Of a stretch of 64,000 bases of DNA, positions 19,227 to 28,563 are shown in pieces. The notes below the pieces were generated by a model. The model ran no database searches. It had not been told where the DNA came from and saw only the letters and a program-made list of their open reading frames with translations. Position 1 is the stretch's first letter. Each line of letters begins with the position of its first letter. The DNA is from CAVTSA01 sp963737225 (GTDB lineage: Bacteria > Chloroflexota > Dormibacteria > Dormibacterales > Dormibacteraceae), in contig CAVTSA010000002.1 in the NCBI GenBank assembly GCA_963737225.1, positions 682,001-746,000 of the forward strand, given 5' to 3'. Both the position numbers and the translations under genes were made by a program.

Positions 19227-20036
19227 GTGAGCCGAATCCACCCGGAACGCCTGCAGGCCCGCGCGGATGCCCGCCCGGCGCTTGCCCGTTGGGGCGACGG
19301 CACGACCCGGGTGGGGAAAGAGATCCTCCACGGCGGCGCCGCCAGCCGGGTCTGGAGGGCCGAGCATGGTGGTGCCCCGGTGGTGCTGAAGCTGATCCTG
19401 GACCGGCCTCCCTTCGCCGTGCCCGGACTCGCGGTGTCGGCGGCCCTGGCCGGACGGGGCCTCCGGTGCGGCCCGCCGATACCGACCATCGAAGGTGAGC
19501 TGGCAGTCGAGGTCGGTCAGGACGACCGTCCCTCGTGGACCCTGGCGATGCTCCGGTTCGAGGCGGGGGCCGCGCTGGATCCGGCCGCCTCCGGCGCGCC
19601 GGAGCTCGCCGCCGACCTGCTCGCGCATGTGCACCGGCTCGTCCTGGCCGGCGACATGCCCGAAGTCCCGGCCCGGATCCTCGACTGGGCCGAGGGGTTT
19701 CTGCCGGAGGCCGGCGTCGCCGGGCCCGCCGTCGACCGGCTCAGGGCGAGCTGTTCGCGGCTCACGCAGGGCGTCGTCTACGGTGACCCGAGCCCGGAGA
19801 TCCTGGTCGCGCGCGGCCGGCCTCCGGCGCTGATCGACTGGGGTACTCCGAGTTGGGGACCGCTCATCCATGACGTGGCAGCCTGGGCGCTCCGCTTCTC
19901 CGCCGGCGACCCGCGCCGTTTCGATCGCTTCGTCGGCCGCTACCAACAGCACTCCGTGCTCGGCCCGACGGAGTACGACCGGCTGGCCGATGCCGTGGCG
20001 CTGGCCTCCTCCCTCACGGTGACGTCGCCAGGCTGA
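19227..20036 (+). CDS. aminoglycoside-phosphotransferase-fold protein with altered active site
   Basis: 269 residues from GTG 19227, 7 nt after CGGGAG. The APH/ChoK-like fold is suggested by GKEILHGGAASRVWRAEHGG with a VVLKLIL lysine, the catalytic-loop region VVYGDPSPEILV and ALIDWGTPSWGPLIHDVAAW. Usual family members have HGDxxxxN in the loop; here it reads YGDPSPEI, so the His and the metal-binding Asn are replaced while the Asp remains. It may be a pseudokinase or act on an unusual substrate. An F8 element follows 14 nt after the stop. Confidence 0.65.
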   Translation: MSRIHPERLQARADARPALARWGDGTTRVGKEILHGGAASRVWRAEHGGAPVVLKLILDRPPFAVPGLAVSAALAGRGLRCGPPIPTIEGELAVEVGQDDRPSWTLAMLRFEAGAALDPAASGAPELAADLLAHVHRLVLAGDMPEVPARILDWAEGFLPEAGVAGPAVDRLRASCSRLTQGVVYGDPSPEILVARGRPPALIDWGTPSWGPLIHDVAAWALRFSAGDPRRFDRFVGRYQQHSVLGPTEYDRLADAVALASSLTVTSPG

Positions 20037-20050
20037 GGGTGAGGGTGAAG

Positions 20051-20110
20051 ACGTCTCTGCACAATCCGGGGCTACCGAGGCCCTTGTAGGCCCGGGGTGT
20101 GCAGAAACGT
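20051..20110. repeat. paired palindromic intergenic element, family F8 (single copy here)
   Basis: A 60-bp inverted repeat from ACGTCTCTGCACA to TGTGCAGAAACGT, with an inner GGGGC...GCCC stem and a TAC...GTA centre. It lies 14 nt past the kinase-like gene. No second copy is seen in the window; it is grouped with the other elements by length, position and architecture. Confidence 0.65.
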
Positions 20111-20149
20111 GCGTGTGCCGACGGGATGCATAAGTACTCAGTCCGGCCG

Positions 20150-20164
20150 TATCTTTATGCAATG
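20150..20164 (+). promoter_or_regulatory. leaderless-type -10 box of the carbamoyltransferase gene
   Basis: TATCTT at 20150-20155 is followed by six bases and then ATG 20162. No ribosome-binding site is present. This spacing is typical of leaderless transcripts in high-GC Gram-positive groups. Confidence 0.5.
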
Positions 20165-21100
20165 TCTTCGGCTCCGCCCACGTCTCTGGCACAGCATGTG
20201 ATCTCCCTTCGCGAGTTCAGCGGAGACCAGCTCCGAGAGCTGGTCGCGCTTGGCGAAGATTGCCGTCGCCTACCGCAGCGCTACGAAGACGCCCTCCATC
20301 GCAAGGGTCTCGTGCTGCTGATGGAGAAGACCTCGACCCGCACCGTCCTCTCCTTCGAGGCCGCGATCAACGAGCTGGGTGGGTACGCCGTCCGTCTCAA
20401 CTGGGCGGAGAGCAACTTCTCGATCTCGCCGATCCACCACGAGGCGGCCTACGTCTCGCGCAACAGCTCCGTCATCCTGGCGCGGCTGAAGCACCACGCC
20501 GACCTCCTGGAGCTGGCGCGGGGAAGCCAGGTGCCGGTGATCAACGGCTGCGACGATCGCTACCACCCCAGCCAGGCGCTCGCCGACCTGATCACCATCA
20601 AGCAGGTGGCGGGCACCTTCGACGGGGTCCAGGTCACCTTCGTCGGGATCCACAACAACGTGACCAACTCGCTGCTCGTCGCCTGCACGCGGGTCGGGGT
20701 CCGGGTCGGACTGGTCACGCCGGAGCGCAACGCGACCTCCTGGGACGAGGACCTGGTCGCGGAGGCGCGCGCGACCGGGCTGGTGCGGGACTACGCGAGC
20801 GTCGAGGAGGCGGCGGCCGAGTCGGGCTTCCTCTACACCGACACCTGGATCGACATGGAGCACTACCACGAGCCCTCCTACGCGACCGAGGCCGAGCGGC
20901 GCGTCGAGCTGATGACGCCCTACCAGCTGAATCGCCGGAACCTGGGCGGCGCGACCCCGTGGATCATGCACGACATGCCGATCCACCCCGGCTTCGAGAT
21001 CGACGAGGAGCTGGTGGGGTCGCCCCGGTCGGTGATCTACCAGCAGGCACAGAACCGCCTGCTGAGCGCGAAGGCCCTGCTGCTGACCCTGGTCCGCTAG
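20162..21100 (+). CDS. ornithine/aspartate carbamoyltransferase-family protein with divergent motifs
   Basis: 312 residues. The carbamoyl-phosphate motif is intact (MEKTSTRTVLSFEAA), as are HEAAYVSRNSSVILAR and the second-domain FVGIHNNVTNSLLVAC. The two substrate signatures differ from ornithine carbamoyltransferase: HPCQ is HPSQ (RYHPSQALADLIT) and HCLP is HDMP (WIMHDMPIHPGFEI). The Cys that contacts ornithine is therefore absent. It is probably a carbamoyltransferase for another amine or amino acid. No arg genes are adjacent. ATG 20162 appears leaderless; ATG 20126 is an alternative. Confidence 0.75.
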   Translation: MSSAPPTSLAQHVISLREFSGDQLRELVALGEDCRRLPQRYEDALHRKGLVLLMEKTSTRTVLSFEAAINELGGYAVRLNWAESNFSISPIHHEAAYVSRNSSVILARLKHHADLLELARGSQVPVINGCDDRYHPSQALADLITIKQVAGTFDGVQVTFVGIHNNVTNSLLVACTRVGVRVGLVTPERNATSWDEDLVAEARATGLVRDYASVEEAAAESGFLYTDTWIDMEHYHEPSYATEAERRVELMTPYQLNRRNLGGATPWIMHDMPIHPGFEIDEELVGSPRSVIYQQAQNRLLSAKALLLTLVR

Positions 21101-21124
21101 CCCGCGGGCCGCCGATGCGAACTC

Positions 21125-21187
21125 CCGTTTTCGCGCGAAACCGGGCCCATGGGGCGCCCCATAGTCCCGATTTTCACGCGAAAACGG
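21125..21187. repeat. paired palindromic intergenic element, family F1, copy B
   Basis: A 63-bp unit with arms CCGTTTTCGCGCGAAACCGG and CCGATTTTCACGCGAAAACG, around the perfect palindrome ATGGGGCGCCCCAT. It fills the gap between the convergent carbamoyltransferase (24 nt away) and LuxR (2 nt away) gene ends. Confidence 0.88.
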
Positions 21188-21189
21188 CC

Positions 21190-23960
21190 TTAAGCGGGTG
21201 GGGGGTCGGGTCGGTCCGGCAGCCGGGCGACCAGCTCACGCCGCGAGGCAACGCCGAACTTCTCGAAGACGTGCGCCAGGTGGAACTCCACGGTCTTGAC
21301 GGTGACGAACAGCTCGGCGGCCACCTCGCGATTCGTCCGTCCAGCCTTGACCAGCCTGGCCACCGCCAACTCGGAGCGCGTGAGCCCCAGCTGGTCCGGT
21401 TCCACCTCGGGACCCAGTCGAACCCCGCAGGCGAGCAGCTCGCGTTCGCAGGCGCCGAGATAGGGTCGCGCACGGAGGACGGCCAACCGGCGGCGGGCCG
21501 CACGCAGGCGGGCGATGGCGCCCGCCCTCACCCCCGTTCGCCGCAGGCGCATCCCATCCGACGTCTCCAAAGCGCGCGGCAGAGGGGTGGCGTGCCGGGA
21601 TCGACAAGGCGCCACGCCCGGGCGTAGGCGGCCGCCGCGCCCTCGGCGTCGCGACCGGCGAGGCGGAGCTCGCCGCGCAGCCGGGCGGCGTCGACCAGTG
21701 CCGACCGCGGCCGGCCGGCGCGGACCGCAGCGTCCAGCTCGCTCAACGCGCTGTCGGCGCTTTGCAGATCACCAAGGCCCAGCCAAGCTTCCACCTCGAG
21801 GGCGCGCCAGTCCCAGTGTCCGGGCCGGCCCAGGTACTCGGCGCGGCCCGTCTTCCGCACCGCGGCCGCCGCGCGCACGACGCCGCCGTGGTCGCCGCGC
21901 GCCGCGGCGAGCCGTGCCTCGGCGGTAGCGGCGGCGGCGATCGCCTCTGGAGCGCCAAACGATCGCGCGGCCTCCCAGGCGGCGGTCACGTGGCGCCCCG
22001 CCAGCTCCCACTCGCCCCGACCGGCGGGGACGAAGGACGCGATGCCGTGGACGAACGCGAAGTCCCAGAAGCGCCCGGAGTCCTCCGCGATTGACACCGC
22101 CAGGCCGGCGTGAAGGTCGGCGCTGTCCCAGTCTCCGAACCGGTACTCGGCATCCGCCAGGATGGTCAGGCACTGGCTCGCCAGCCGGAGTCGAACTCCC
22201 GCCTCTTCGCGTGCCTTCGCGGTGGCCAGGTCGGCGATCGCAGCCTCCAGGTCCTCGGCCGCCAGCCGAGCCATCCCGCGAGCAACCAGCGCGTCCGAGT
22301 CCGCGATCGGAGCCTCCGTCGGCGCCGGCGGCAGGAAGGAGAGACCGTCCAGCCCCTCCGCCGGGCGACCGGCCACCCCGAGGATGATCGCGCGCAGCCC
22401 GAGTCCGTAGCTGCGGAAGGCCGGTGTGGTGTTCCGGGACCCGAGCGCCCGTTCCACCCAGACGATCGCCTCCTCGATCCGGGCGGTGACGAGCGCGAGT
22501 TTCGCCAGCTCGAGGGCGACCGCAGCACCGGCGTCCTGGGTGCGTTCGCCCTCGTGCCGGTGCCAGGCCTCGACCAGCCGCGCCTCCGCCCGATCCAGGC
22601 GCCCCGCCGCCAGATCGAACGCGCCCAGCAGGCCGCGCTGCCGTGCCGACGCAGGCAGGTGTTCGACCGGGGGCACCAGCCGCTCGGCGTCGGAAACCTC
22701 GCCGGCCTCGACCAGCGTCTGGAAGGCGTCGAGAAGCCACCGTTCTCGAGCCTCGGGGTCGTCCGTGCTCGCGGCCGCCTGCGCCAGCCAGCCGCCGGCA
22801 CGCAGGGGATCTCCGAGGTCTGCGACGCGGTGTGCCGCCTGCTCCAGCTCTTCGGCGAGACGCGGGTCGGGCCCATACCGTGCGGCCACCCGGTGGTCGA
22901 GGGCCGCGTCCCGGTCGACCAGCCGGGCCGCCATCGCGTGCAGCTGCCTCCGCTCGCTGGGGCCCAGCTGGTCGTAGACCGCATGCCGGACCAGGACATG
23001 CGGGAAGCTCAGCTCGCCCTCGGTCGCTCCAGGTGGCTCGGTGAGCAGGCCCGCCGCGGAGGTGGCCTCGAGTGCGGCCAGCGGGTTTTGCACGCCCGCG
23101 AGCTCGGCCGCCACGTCCAGCCGGCACCGGGTACCGAGGACGGCGGCTGCGTTGACCAGGGCCTGGGCGTCAACGGGCAGTGCTCGCTGCCGCAGCGAGA
23201 TCACCTCCGCGAGCACCAGGGGCGGACGCAGACGCGATCCTTCCTCCAGCCCCTGCGAGCCCAGCTCCTGCAGGAGCGCCCGGCAGTAGAGGGGAACGCC
23301 ACCGGCGTCGTGACTCAGTCGCCGCAAGGCACGTGGGGAGAGAGGCCCGGCATCCAGCTGAGACGCCAGCTCGCCGAGTTCGGCGTCTCGAAGTCCGTGC
23401 AGGCGGAGAACGGTACAGCGGTCGTTCCCGGCCAGAAAACGAAGCCACCCATCGCCGAGGCGCGGCGCGTCGCCGGGGCGCACCGTGCACGCGACCAGGA
23501 CCCGGTCGGCATCCAACCGGCGGAGGGTGAAGAGGAGGGCCCGGGCAGACGGACCGTCCGCCCAATGGAGGTCGTCGACCACGAGCAGAACCGTCCGCCC
23601 GGCTCCCTGCAGGTCTCCCAGGCAGGAGAGCATCGCCCCGCCGGCCCGGATCGAATCCACGCCCGCGTTGAGGCGGCCGCGGGGGAGCGCGGGCCGGCCC
23701 GCCCCCGCCCGCGCTGCCTGCGTGAGCACCTGGGAGACGACCCCGTAGGCGAGCATCTGCTCCTCTTCGTCACCGCTGGCGCGCAGCAGGACCTCGGCCG
23801 GCTCCGCGTTCAGCCACCGGTTGAGCAGGCTCGACTTGCCCATCCCCGCCTCACCCTCGATGACGACCACCGAGGAATGACCCGCGCGCGCTTCGCCGGC
23901 CGCCCGCGCCAGCGTCTCCAGCTCCGCGACGCGGCCCACGAACGGCTCCATGACGCGCAT
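21190..23960 (-). CDS. large LuxR-family ATPase regulator (LAL type), frameshifted before the HTH
   Basis: About 920 residues. The N-terminal AAA module has Walker A GEAGMGKSSL and Walker B VLLVVDDLHWAD; a long TPR-like helical middle follows; and the C-terminal LuxR HTH is LTRSELAVARLVKAGRTN...VTVKTVEFHLAHVFEKFGV. The HTH is in a different frame from the ATPase, with the slip near 21565, so as read the protein loses its DNA-binding domain. LAL regulators bind ATP and an inducer and activate transcription. It is divergent from a methyltransferase gene, a possible target. Start MRVMEPFVGR at 23960, or ATG 23951. Confidence 0.82.
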
Positions 23961-24121
23961 GCTGCCAGCCCGCCCGGCACATGTCCAGAGAGTGACGAGG
24001 GACACCTGTCGGGAGACCGAACCTGGGGTCAGATCTGGGGGCTTTCCCCGGTGACAACCGCCATTCGAGAGGCCACCATCAGCCTCATGGAGCAGCCCGG
24101 CCCGGTCCCCCCGGAGCCGCC

Positions 24122-24991
24122 GTGAGGTCACATCCCGCGGCAGCGCGGCCCGGAACCGTACGCACCGAACCGGAGCCCCCGGTCTATACGCTGGGGAGCG
24201 ATCCAGAGGAGCAGGCGCGGCTCGAACGTCAGGCCGAGGAGCTTCGTGAGTACACGGAGGCCCTGCTCGACCGGGTACCCGCCGCGGCCGGAGCGCAGGC
24301 GGTCGATCTCGGGTGTGGCCCGAGGGGAGCGCTCGAGGTGCTGTCGCAGCGCGTGGGGCCGGCGGGGCGGGTGGTCGGCCTCGACGTTGAACCGGCTCAC
24401 GTCGAGCTGGCGCGACAGCTGGTCCGCGAGAGAAAGCTCGACAACGTGCTGGTGAGCCAGGGTGATGCGCGCCGGAGTGGACTGCCGCCAGACTCGTTCG
24501 ACCTGGTCCATGCGCGGCTCGTCCTGGTCACCATCCCCGAGCCCGAGGCGGTGATGGAGGAGATGGTCCGGCTGACGAAGCCAGGGGGTTGGATCGTCTC
24601 GCTGGAGGCCGACGCCGAGATCAGCATCCTCGAACCTCCGGACCCCGCGTGGGAGCGCCTGCAAGAGATCTTCAAGGCCACCTGGTCGGCTGACGGCGCC
24701 GAGTTCCGTATGGGGCGGCTGATGCCGGGGCTGTTTCGTCGCGCGGGACTCGTGCAGATCGGGGTGGAGGTCAGGGGGGACGTCGTACCCGCCGGTCACA
24801 CGCGCCGGACCGTCCGCCCTGACCTGGTGCGTGCGATGCGGCCGAAGATCCTCGCGCGCGGCATCGCCACCGAGACCGAGCTCGAAGACGTGGACCGCCA
24901 TGTGCGCCGCCGCCTCGCCGAGCCGGACACGTTCTGTCTGTCGTACCTCAACTACCTGACCTGGGGTCGAAAGGCACCCGGCGCCGGGTGA
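24122..24991 (+). CDS. class I SAM-dependent methyltransferase
   Basis: 289 residues with the Rossmann-type methyltransferase core: motif I AVDLGCGPRGALEVL, acidic motif II VVGLDVEPAHVELAR, motif III VSQGDARRSGLPPDSFDLVHAR, and the KPGGWIVSLEAD strand. The C-terminal region is specific and gives no substrate. GTG 24122 is the start used; the N-terminal ~25 residues are unconserved-looking and a later start is possible. It is divergent from the LAL regulator. Confidence 0.78.
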   Translation: MRSHPAAARPGTVRTEPEPPVYTLGSDPEEQARLERQAEELREYTEALLDRVPAAAGAQAVDLGCGPRGALEVLSQRVGPAGRVVGLDVEPAHVELARQLVRERKLDNVLVSQGDARRSGLPPDSFDLVHARLVLVTIPEPEAVMEEMVRLTKPGGWIVSLEADAEISILEPPDPAWERLQEIFKATWSADGAEFRMGRLMPGLFRRAGLVQIGVEVRGDVVPAGHTRRTVRPDLVRAMRPKILARGIATETELEDVDRHVRRRLAEPDTFCLSYLNYLTWGRKAPGAG

Positions 24992-25062
24992 AGCCGGCTC
25001 CGACCGCCCGCCGTCCGGCGCCTTACGACGTCCGGGGGCCGTACGCAAGGACGCTCGATGAG

Positions 25063-25079
25063 TACGCTGGCGTGCCATG
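25063..25079 (+). promoter_or_regulatory. leaderless-type -10 box of the glycoside hydrolase gene
   Basis: TACGCT at 25063-25068 lies eight bases before ATG 25077, with no Shine-Dalgarno sequence between. This is the spacing seen for leaderless mRNAs. Confidence 0.45.
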
Positions 25080-26027
25080 CGGATCGGGGCCACCTTCTCG
25101 GCGACGAACGCGCGCTGGTTGGGCCTGGACGCCAAAGACGCCCTGGCCCGGGTGATCGAGCTGGGGCTGGATCCCCTGCGCCTGTGCGGCTACTGGGACC
25201 AGCCGCCCGACGACCTCGACTGGCAGCTTGACCAGGCCACCCGGGCCGGCCGGCAGGTCGCGCTCACGATCGGCATGAAAGCACCCCGCTGGCCTGAGTT
25301 CCACTTGCCACCCGAGCACCCTCTTGACCTTCACCGCGGGGGCGAGGTGGGCGCCCACCTCCCGATCGCGCTCGCCGCGATGGCACAGGCGAAGGCGATG
25401 GTGGAGCGGTTTCGCGACCGGTCCGCGATCGCCTGGTGGCAGGTGGAGAACGAACCCTCCAACAAGTCGGGTCCCGAGCGGTGGTGGATCTCGGCGAAGC
25501 TGGTCGCGCAGGAGGTCGCCGTCGTCCGCACCCTGGACGACCGTCCGGTCATGCTGACCGCGTTCGGTCACTTCAGCCGCATCGTCGACGAGTCCTCGGG
25601 GCATCGGATCTGCAACCTGGAGGCGTTGGCAGGGCGTGGCTCGGGTGTCGAGCCCGAGCTGCTCGATCTGCTCCACCCGGGGGACGTGCTGGGCCTCGAC
25701 GTCTACCACTCGATCGGGTCGCGCGGCGCCCACATCCAGCACGCCGGATCCCCGATCACCTATCTCGAACGCTGGCGGGCGGAGACGCGTGCGTGCGGCG
25801 TCGAGTGTTGGGTGACGGAGCTGCAGGCGGAGCCGTGGGAGGCTGCGGGTGCCAACCAGTGGGAGCCTCGCAGCGTGGCGCCCGAGGACGTCGGGGATCG
25901 CCTGGCTGAGGTCCGCGCCGCCGGCGCCGAGACCGTGCTGCTGTGGGGGGTCGAGTACTGGCTGGCGCAGGCCAAGCGGGGCAATGCCGCCTGGCTCGAC
26001 GCCGGTAGGGCCGCGCTGAAGGCCTGA
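25077..26027 (+). CDS. glycoside hydrolase-like TIM-barrel protein
   Basis: 316 residues. The layout resembles retaining clan A glycosidases (GH5/GH42-like): RLCGYWDQPPDDLDW early, WWQVENEPSN with the acid/base Glu after Asn, GLDVYHSIG, and WVTELQAEPW with the candidate nucleophile Glu. No signal peptide, so it is cytosolic. Substrate and exact GH family cannot be assigned. Its TGA lies in a hairpin shared with the convergent yceI-like gene. Confidence 0.65.
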   Translation: MRIGATFSATNARWLGLDAKDALARVIELGLDPLRLCGYWDQPPDDLDWQLDQATRAGRQVALTIGMKAPRWPEFHLPPEHPLDLHRGGEVGAHLPIALAAMAQAKAMVERFRDRSAIAWWQVENEPSNKSGPERWWISAKLVAQEVAVVRTLDDRPVMLTAFGHFSRIVDESSGHRICNLEALAGRGSGVEPELLDLLHPGDVLGLDVYHSIGSRGAHIQHAGSPITYLERWRAETRACGVECWVTELQAEPWEAAGANQWEPRSVAPEDVGDRLAEVRAAGAETVLLWGVEYWLAQAKRGNAAWLDAGRAALKA

Positions 26028-26063
26028 CCACCGGCACCCGGAGCCGGACGGCTCGGGTCAGGC
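26022..26063. terminator. bidirectional terminator-like hairpin between convergent genes
   Basis: Perfect 8-bp stem GCCTGACC (26022-26029) / GGTCAGGC (26056-26063). Both convergent stop codons lie within the stem arms. There is no clear T-run, so it may act as a shared 3' hairpin rather than a strict intrinsic terminator. Confidence 0.5.
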
Positions 26064-26804
26064 GCGGCGCCTTCCGAAAAGACCGCGACGCGGGGGAGCC
26101 TGCGGCGGCGCTTGGGGCGGAGCCTCGGGCGGTGGTGGCGAGGCGGCCTCATCGGGCGGATTGCCGAGGCGCGCATCCACTTCCGAGGTGACGTGATCGA
26201 GGGCGCGCCGCAGTGCCGCCAGCTCGGCCGGGCTCAAACGGTTCAGCAGCTCCTCCACGCTCCCCGCCTGCTGTTGGGGCTGGGCGACGACCTCGGCGTC
26301 GATCTCGAGCGTGACCGGCAGCGCGACCACGCGCACGGTTCCCGCCATCTGGTTCCAGTTGAGGCCGAACGTCGTGCGGTCGACCTGTCCGGTGGCGTGG
26401 ACTCCGATCCGGGTGCCGGTGCCGAACGGGTTCACGGTCTCGCCGAGGTAGGTCGCCCCCAGCGTCACGGGGCGGGTCACGTCCCGGATCGTGAGGTCGC
26501 CGCTGACCTGGTAGGTGCCGTCCGGGCGCGCGTTGGCGGCGGTCAACCGGAAGGTGAGCTTGGGGAACCGCTCGACGTCGAAGAAGTCCGGCGATTTGAG
26601 GTGCGCGTCCCGCTGGTCCTCACCGGTGATGATGCTGGCGGCTTCGATCGAGACCTCGCCGCTCGCCCCACCGAGCTGGCTGCGGTCGGCCTCGAAGACA
26701 CCGGTGAAGCGCGTGAACCATCCGCGCACCGCGGTCACGCCGAGGTGCGTGACCGAGAACGCGATCCGCGTGTGGGCCGGGTCGAGCTCGAACCTCTCGG
26801 TCAC
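26058..26804 (-). CDS. YceI-family protein with Pro-rich C-terminal extension
   Basis: 248 residues. Residues 1-170 are a YceI lipocalin-like barrel (FELDPAHTRIAFSVTHLGVTAVRG, GEDQRDAHLKSPDFFDVERFP, SGDLTIRDVTRPVTL, FGLNW). The family binds polyisoprenoids. The usual signal peptide is absent, so it is cytosolic as read. After residue ~175 come a helical segment (VEELLNRLSPAELAALRRAL) and a Pro/Ala-rich tail ending GLFGRRRA. GTG 26804. Divergent from the DHA2 pump. Confidence 0.82.
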   Translation of the reverse strand: MTERFELDPAHTRIAFSVTHLGVTAVRGWFTRFTGVFEADRSQLGGASGEVSIEAASIITGEDQRDAHLKSPDFFDVERFPKLTFRLTAANARPDGTYQVSGDLTIRDVTRPVTLGATYLGETVNPFGTGTRIGVHATGQVDRTTFGLNWNQMAGTVRVVALPVTLEIDAEVVAQPQQQAGSVEELLNRLSPAELAALRRALDHVTSEVDARLGNPPDEAASPPPPEAPPQAPPQAPPRRGLFGRRRA

Positions 26805-26897
26805 GCCGGCGTCGCTCGTGCTGCCTTCTGCATCGTCCCCGCAAGCATGCCATCACGGGCGTCTGGACAGAGGACAGAGGGGCGTCTGAGGCATTCT

Positions 26898-26931
26898 TGT
26901 AGTTTCTCCAAAATTGGGGTATAAAGAGAAA
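26898..26931 (+). promoter_or_regulatory. promoter with overlapping inverted-repeat operator for the DHA2 pump-tetR pair
   Basis: TTGTAG (26898-26903), 16-bp spacer and TATAAA (26920-26925). An inverted repeat TTTCTC (26903-26908) ... GAGAAA (26926-26931) brackets the spacer and -10 box. The pump is co-transcribed with a TetR gene, so autorepression from this site is the natural inference. Confidence 0.55.
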
Positions 26932-27021
26932 TCGAGAGAGTCCATCATTAGGCCGCGAGTCTCCCCCGGAACGCGGGGCTTGCGGAGCCTCGTGGCACGA
27001 GGCGAAAAGGAGGTGACAACG

Positions 27022-28563
27022 ATGGCCAACGCGATCGAGGTACGGGAGGCGCAGGCCAATCCCAGGCGCTGGGTGGCGCTCATTGCACTGGTGGCGGCGG
27101 TCCTGGTCCTGGGGCTCGACATCACCATCCTGGTCACTGCGCTCCCCACCATCTCGGCCAAGCTGGGGGCGAACGAGACCGATCTGCAGTGGATCAGCGG
27201 CGCCTACACGCTCGCCTTGTCGGTCCTGCTCATCCCGGCGGGCGTGATGGGCGACCACCTGGGCAGGAAGAGGACGCTTCTCTTCGGACTGTTTCTGTTC
27301 GGTGTCGCGTCGGTGCTGGCGAGCCGTGTCACGACTCCCACCGAGCTCATCTGGATGCGGGCCGTGATGGGGGTCGGCGCGGCGATCATCATGCCGCTCT
27401 CGATGTCGATCCTGCCCTCCATGTTCTCGGACGAGGAGCGGCCGCGCGCGGTCATGATCGTCACCGCGAGCGTGATGCTCGGGCTGCCACTCGGCCCGCT
27501 CGTCTCGGGCTGGCTTTTGACGCACTTCGCGTGGGGTTCGATCTTTCTCATCAACGCCCCGTTCTGCCTGGTCGCGCTGGCGGCCGTCGGCTTCCTGGTC
27601 CCCGAGTCGCGGGATCCCGCGGCGCCACGCCTCGACTGGCTGGGAGCCCTGCTGCTCATGTCCGGGATGTTCGGGATCGTCTACTCGATCATCGAGCAGC
27701 CGGTGCAGGGCTGGGGGGACTGGCACGTGTGGGCGAGCGGCATCGGCGGTGTCCTTCTGCTGATCGGCTTCGTCCTCTGGGAGCTGGCCGCTCGAACCCC
27801 GCTCATCGACCTCCATCTGTTCCAGCGGCCGCGCTTTTTGTGGGGCACGATCGCGTTCACCATCGTCGGCTTCGCGATGATGGGCGTCCTGTTCGTGCTG
27901 ACCCCCTTCTTTCAGAGCGTGCAGGGTGCGAACGCCCAGGAGACCGGGCTCCGGCTCCTGCCCATGATCGGGGGGCTGCTGGTCGGCGGCCTGGCCTCGG
28001 AGCGCCTGGCGAGGGTTGCTGGCACCAAGATCGCGGTCGCGCTCGGGCTGGTATTGATGGCGGCCGGTTTGGCCGTGTGCTCGCGGATCAGCCCGGCGAC
28101 CGGCTTCGGGCTGATCGCGGCGGCACTGGCGGTGATCGGGGTCGGTCTCGGTTTCGGGATGCCGGCCGCGATGGACGCCGTGCTCGGAGCGCTCCCACTG
28201 GAACAGGTGGGAGCGGGAAGCGGCATCTCCCGCGCGGTCCAGAACGTGGCGACCACGATGGGCCCCACCATCCTGGGCAGCATCCTGGCGGCCTCCTATG
28301 GCGCCCACCTGGCCCAGCACCTGCGGGGGCTGCCGGCGCCCGCCTGGTCAGCGGCCCACGGCAGCATCGCGGGCGCGGTCGCCGTCGCCGGCAAACTGCC
28401 ACCGTCACTCGGTGACCCGCTTGCGAGCGCGGCCAAGGTGGCCTATACCAATGCCATGGCAGAGGTGCTGCTGATCTCGGCGGCGGTGGCGGTCGTAGGC
28501 GCCGTGGTGGTGCTGCTGTTCCTGCCGTCCCGGGCACCCCGTCGCGAGCCTGAGGCCGTATGA
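27022..28563 (+). CDS. DHA2-family (14-TM) drug efflux MFS transporter
   Basis: 513 residues with about 14 membrane helices. DHA2 motifs: LGLDITILVTALPTI (motif D1), LIPAGVMGDHLGRKRTLLFG (motif A) and MLGLPLGPLVSGWLL (motif C). It exports toxic compounds by proton antiport. ATG 27022 has a strong AAAAGGAGG site 9 nt upstream. It overlaps the TetR gene by 4 bp (ATGA). The upstream promoter carries an inverted repeat at the -10 box, consistent with drug-induced derepression. Confidence 0.92.
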   Translation: MANAIEVREAQANPRRWVALIALVAAVLVLGLDITILVTALPTISAKLGANETDLQWISGAYTLALSVLLIPAGVMGDHLGRKRTLLFGLFLFGVASVLASRVTTPTELIWMRAVMGVGAAIIMPLSMSILPSMFSDEERPRAVMIVTASVMLGLPLGPLVSGWLLTHFAWGSIFLINAPFCLVALAAVGFLVPESRDPAAPRLDWLGALLLMSGMFGIVYSIIEQPVQGWGDWHVWASGIGGVLLLIGFVLWELAARTPLIDLHLFQRPRFLWGTIAFTIVGFAMMGVLFVLTPFFQSVQGANAQETGLRLLPMIGGLLVGGLASERLARVAGTKIAVALGLVLMAAGLAVCSRISPATGFGLIAAALAVIGVGLGFGMPAAMDAVLGALPLEQVGAGSGISRAVQNVATTMGPTILGSILAASYGAHLAQHLRGLPAPAWSAAHGSIAGAVAVAGKLPPSLGDPLASAAKVAYTNAMAEVLLISAAVAVVGAVVVLLFLPSRAPRREPEAV

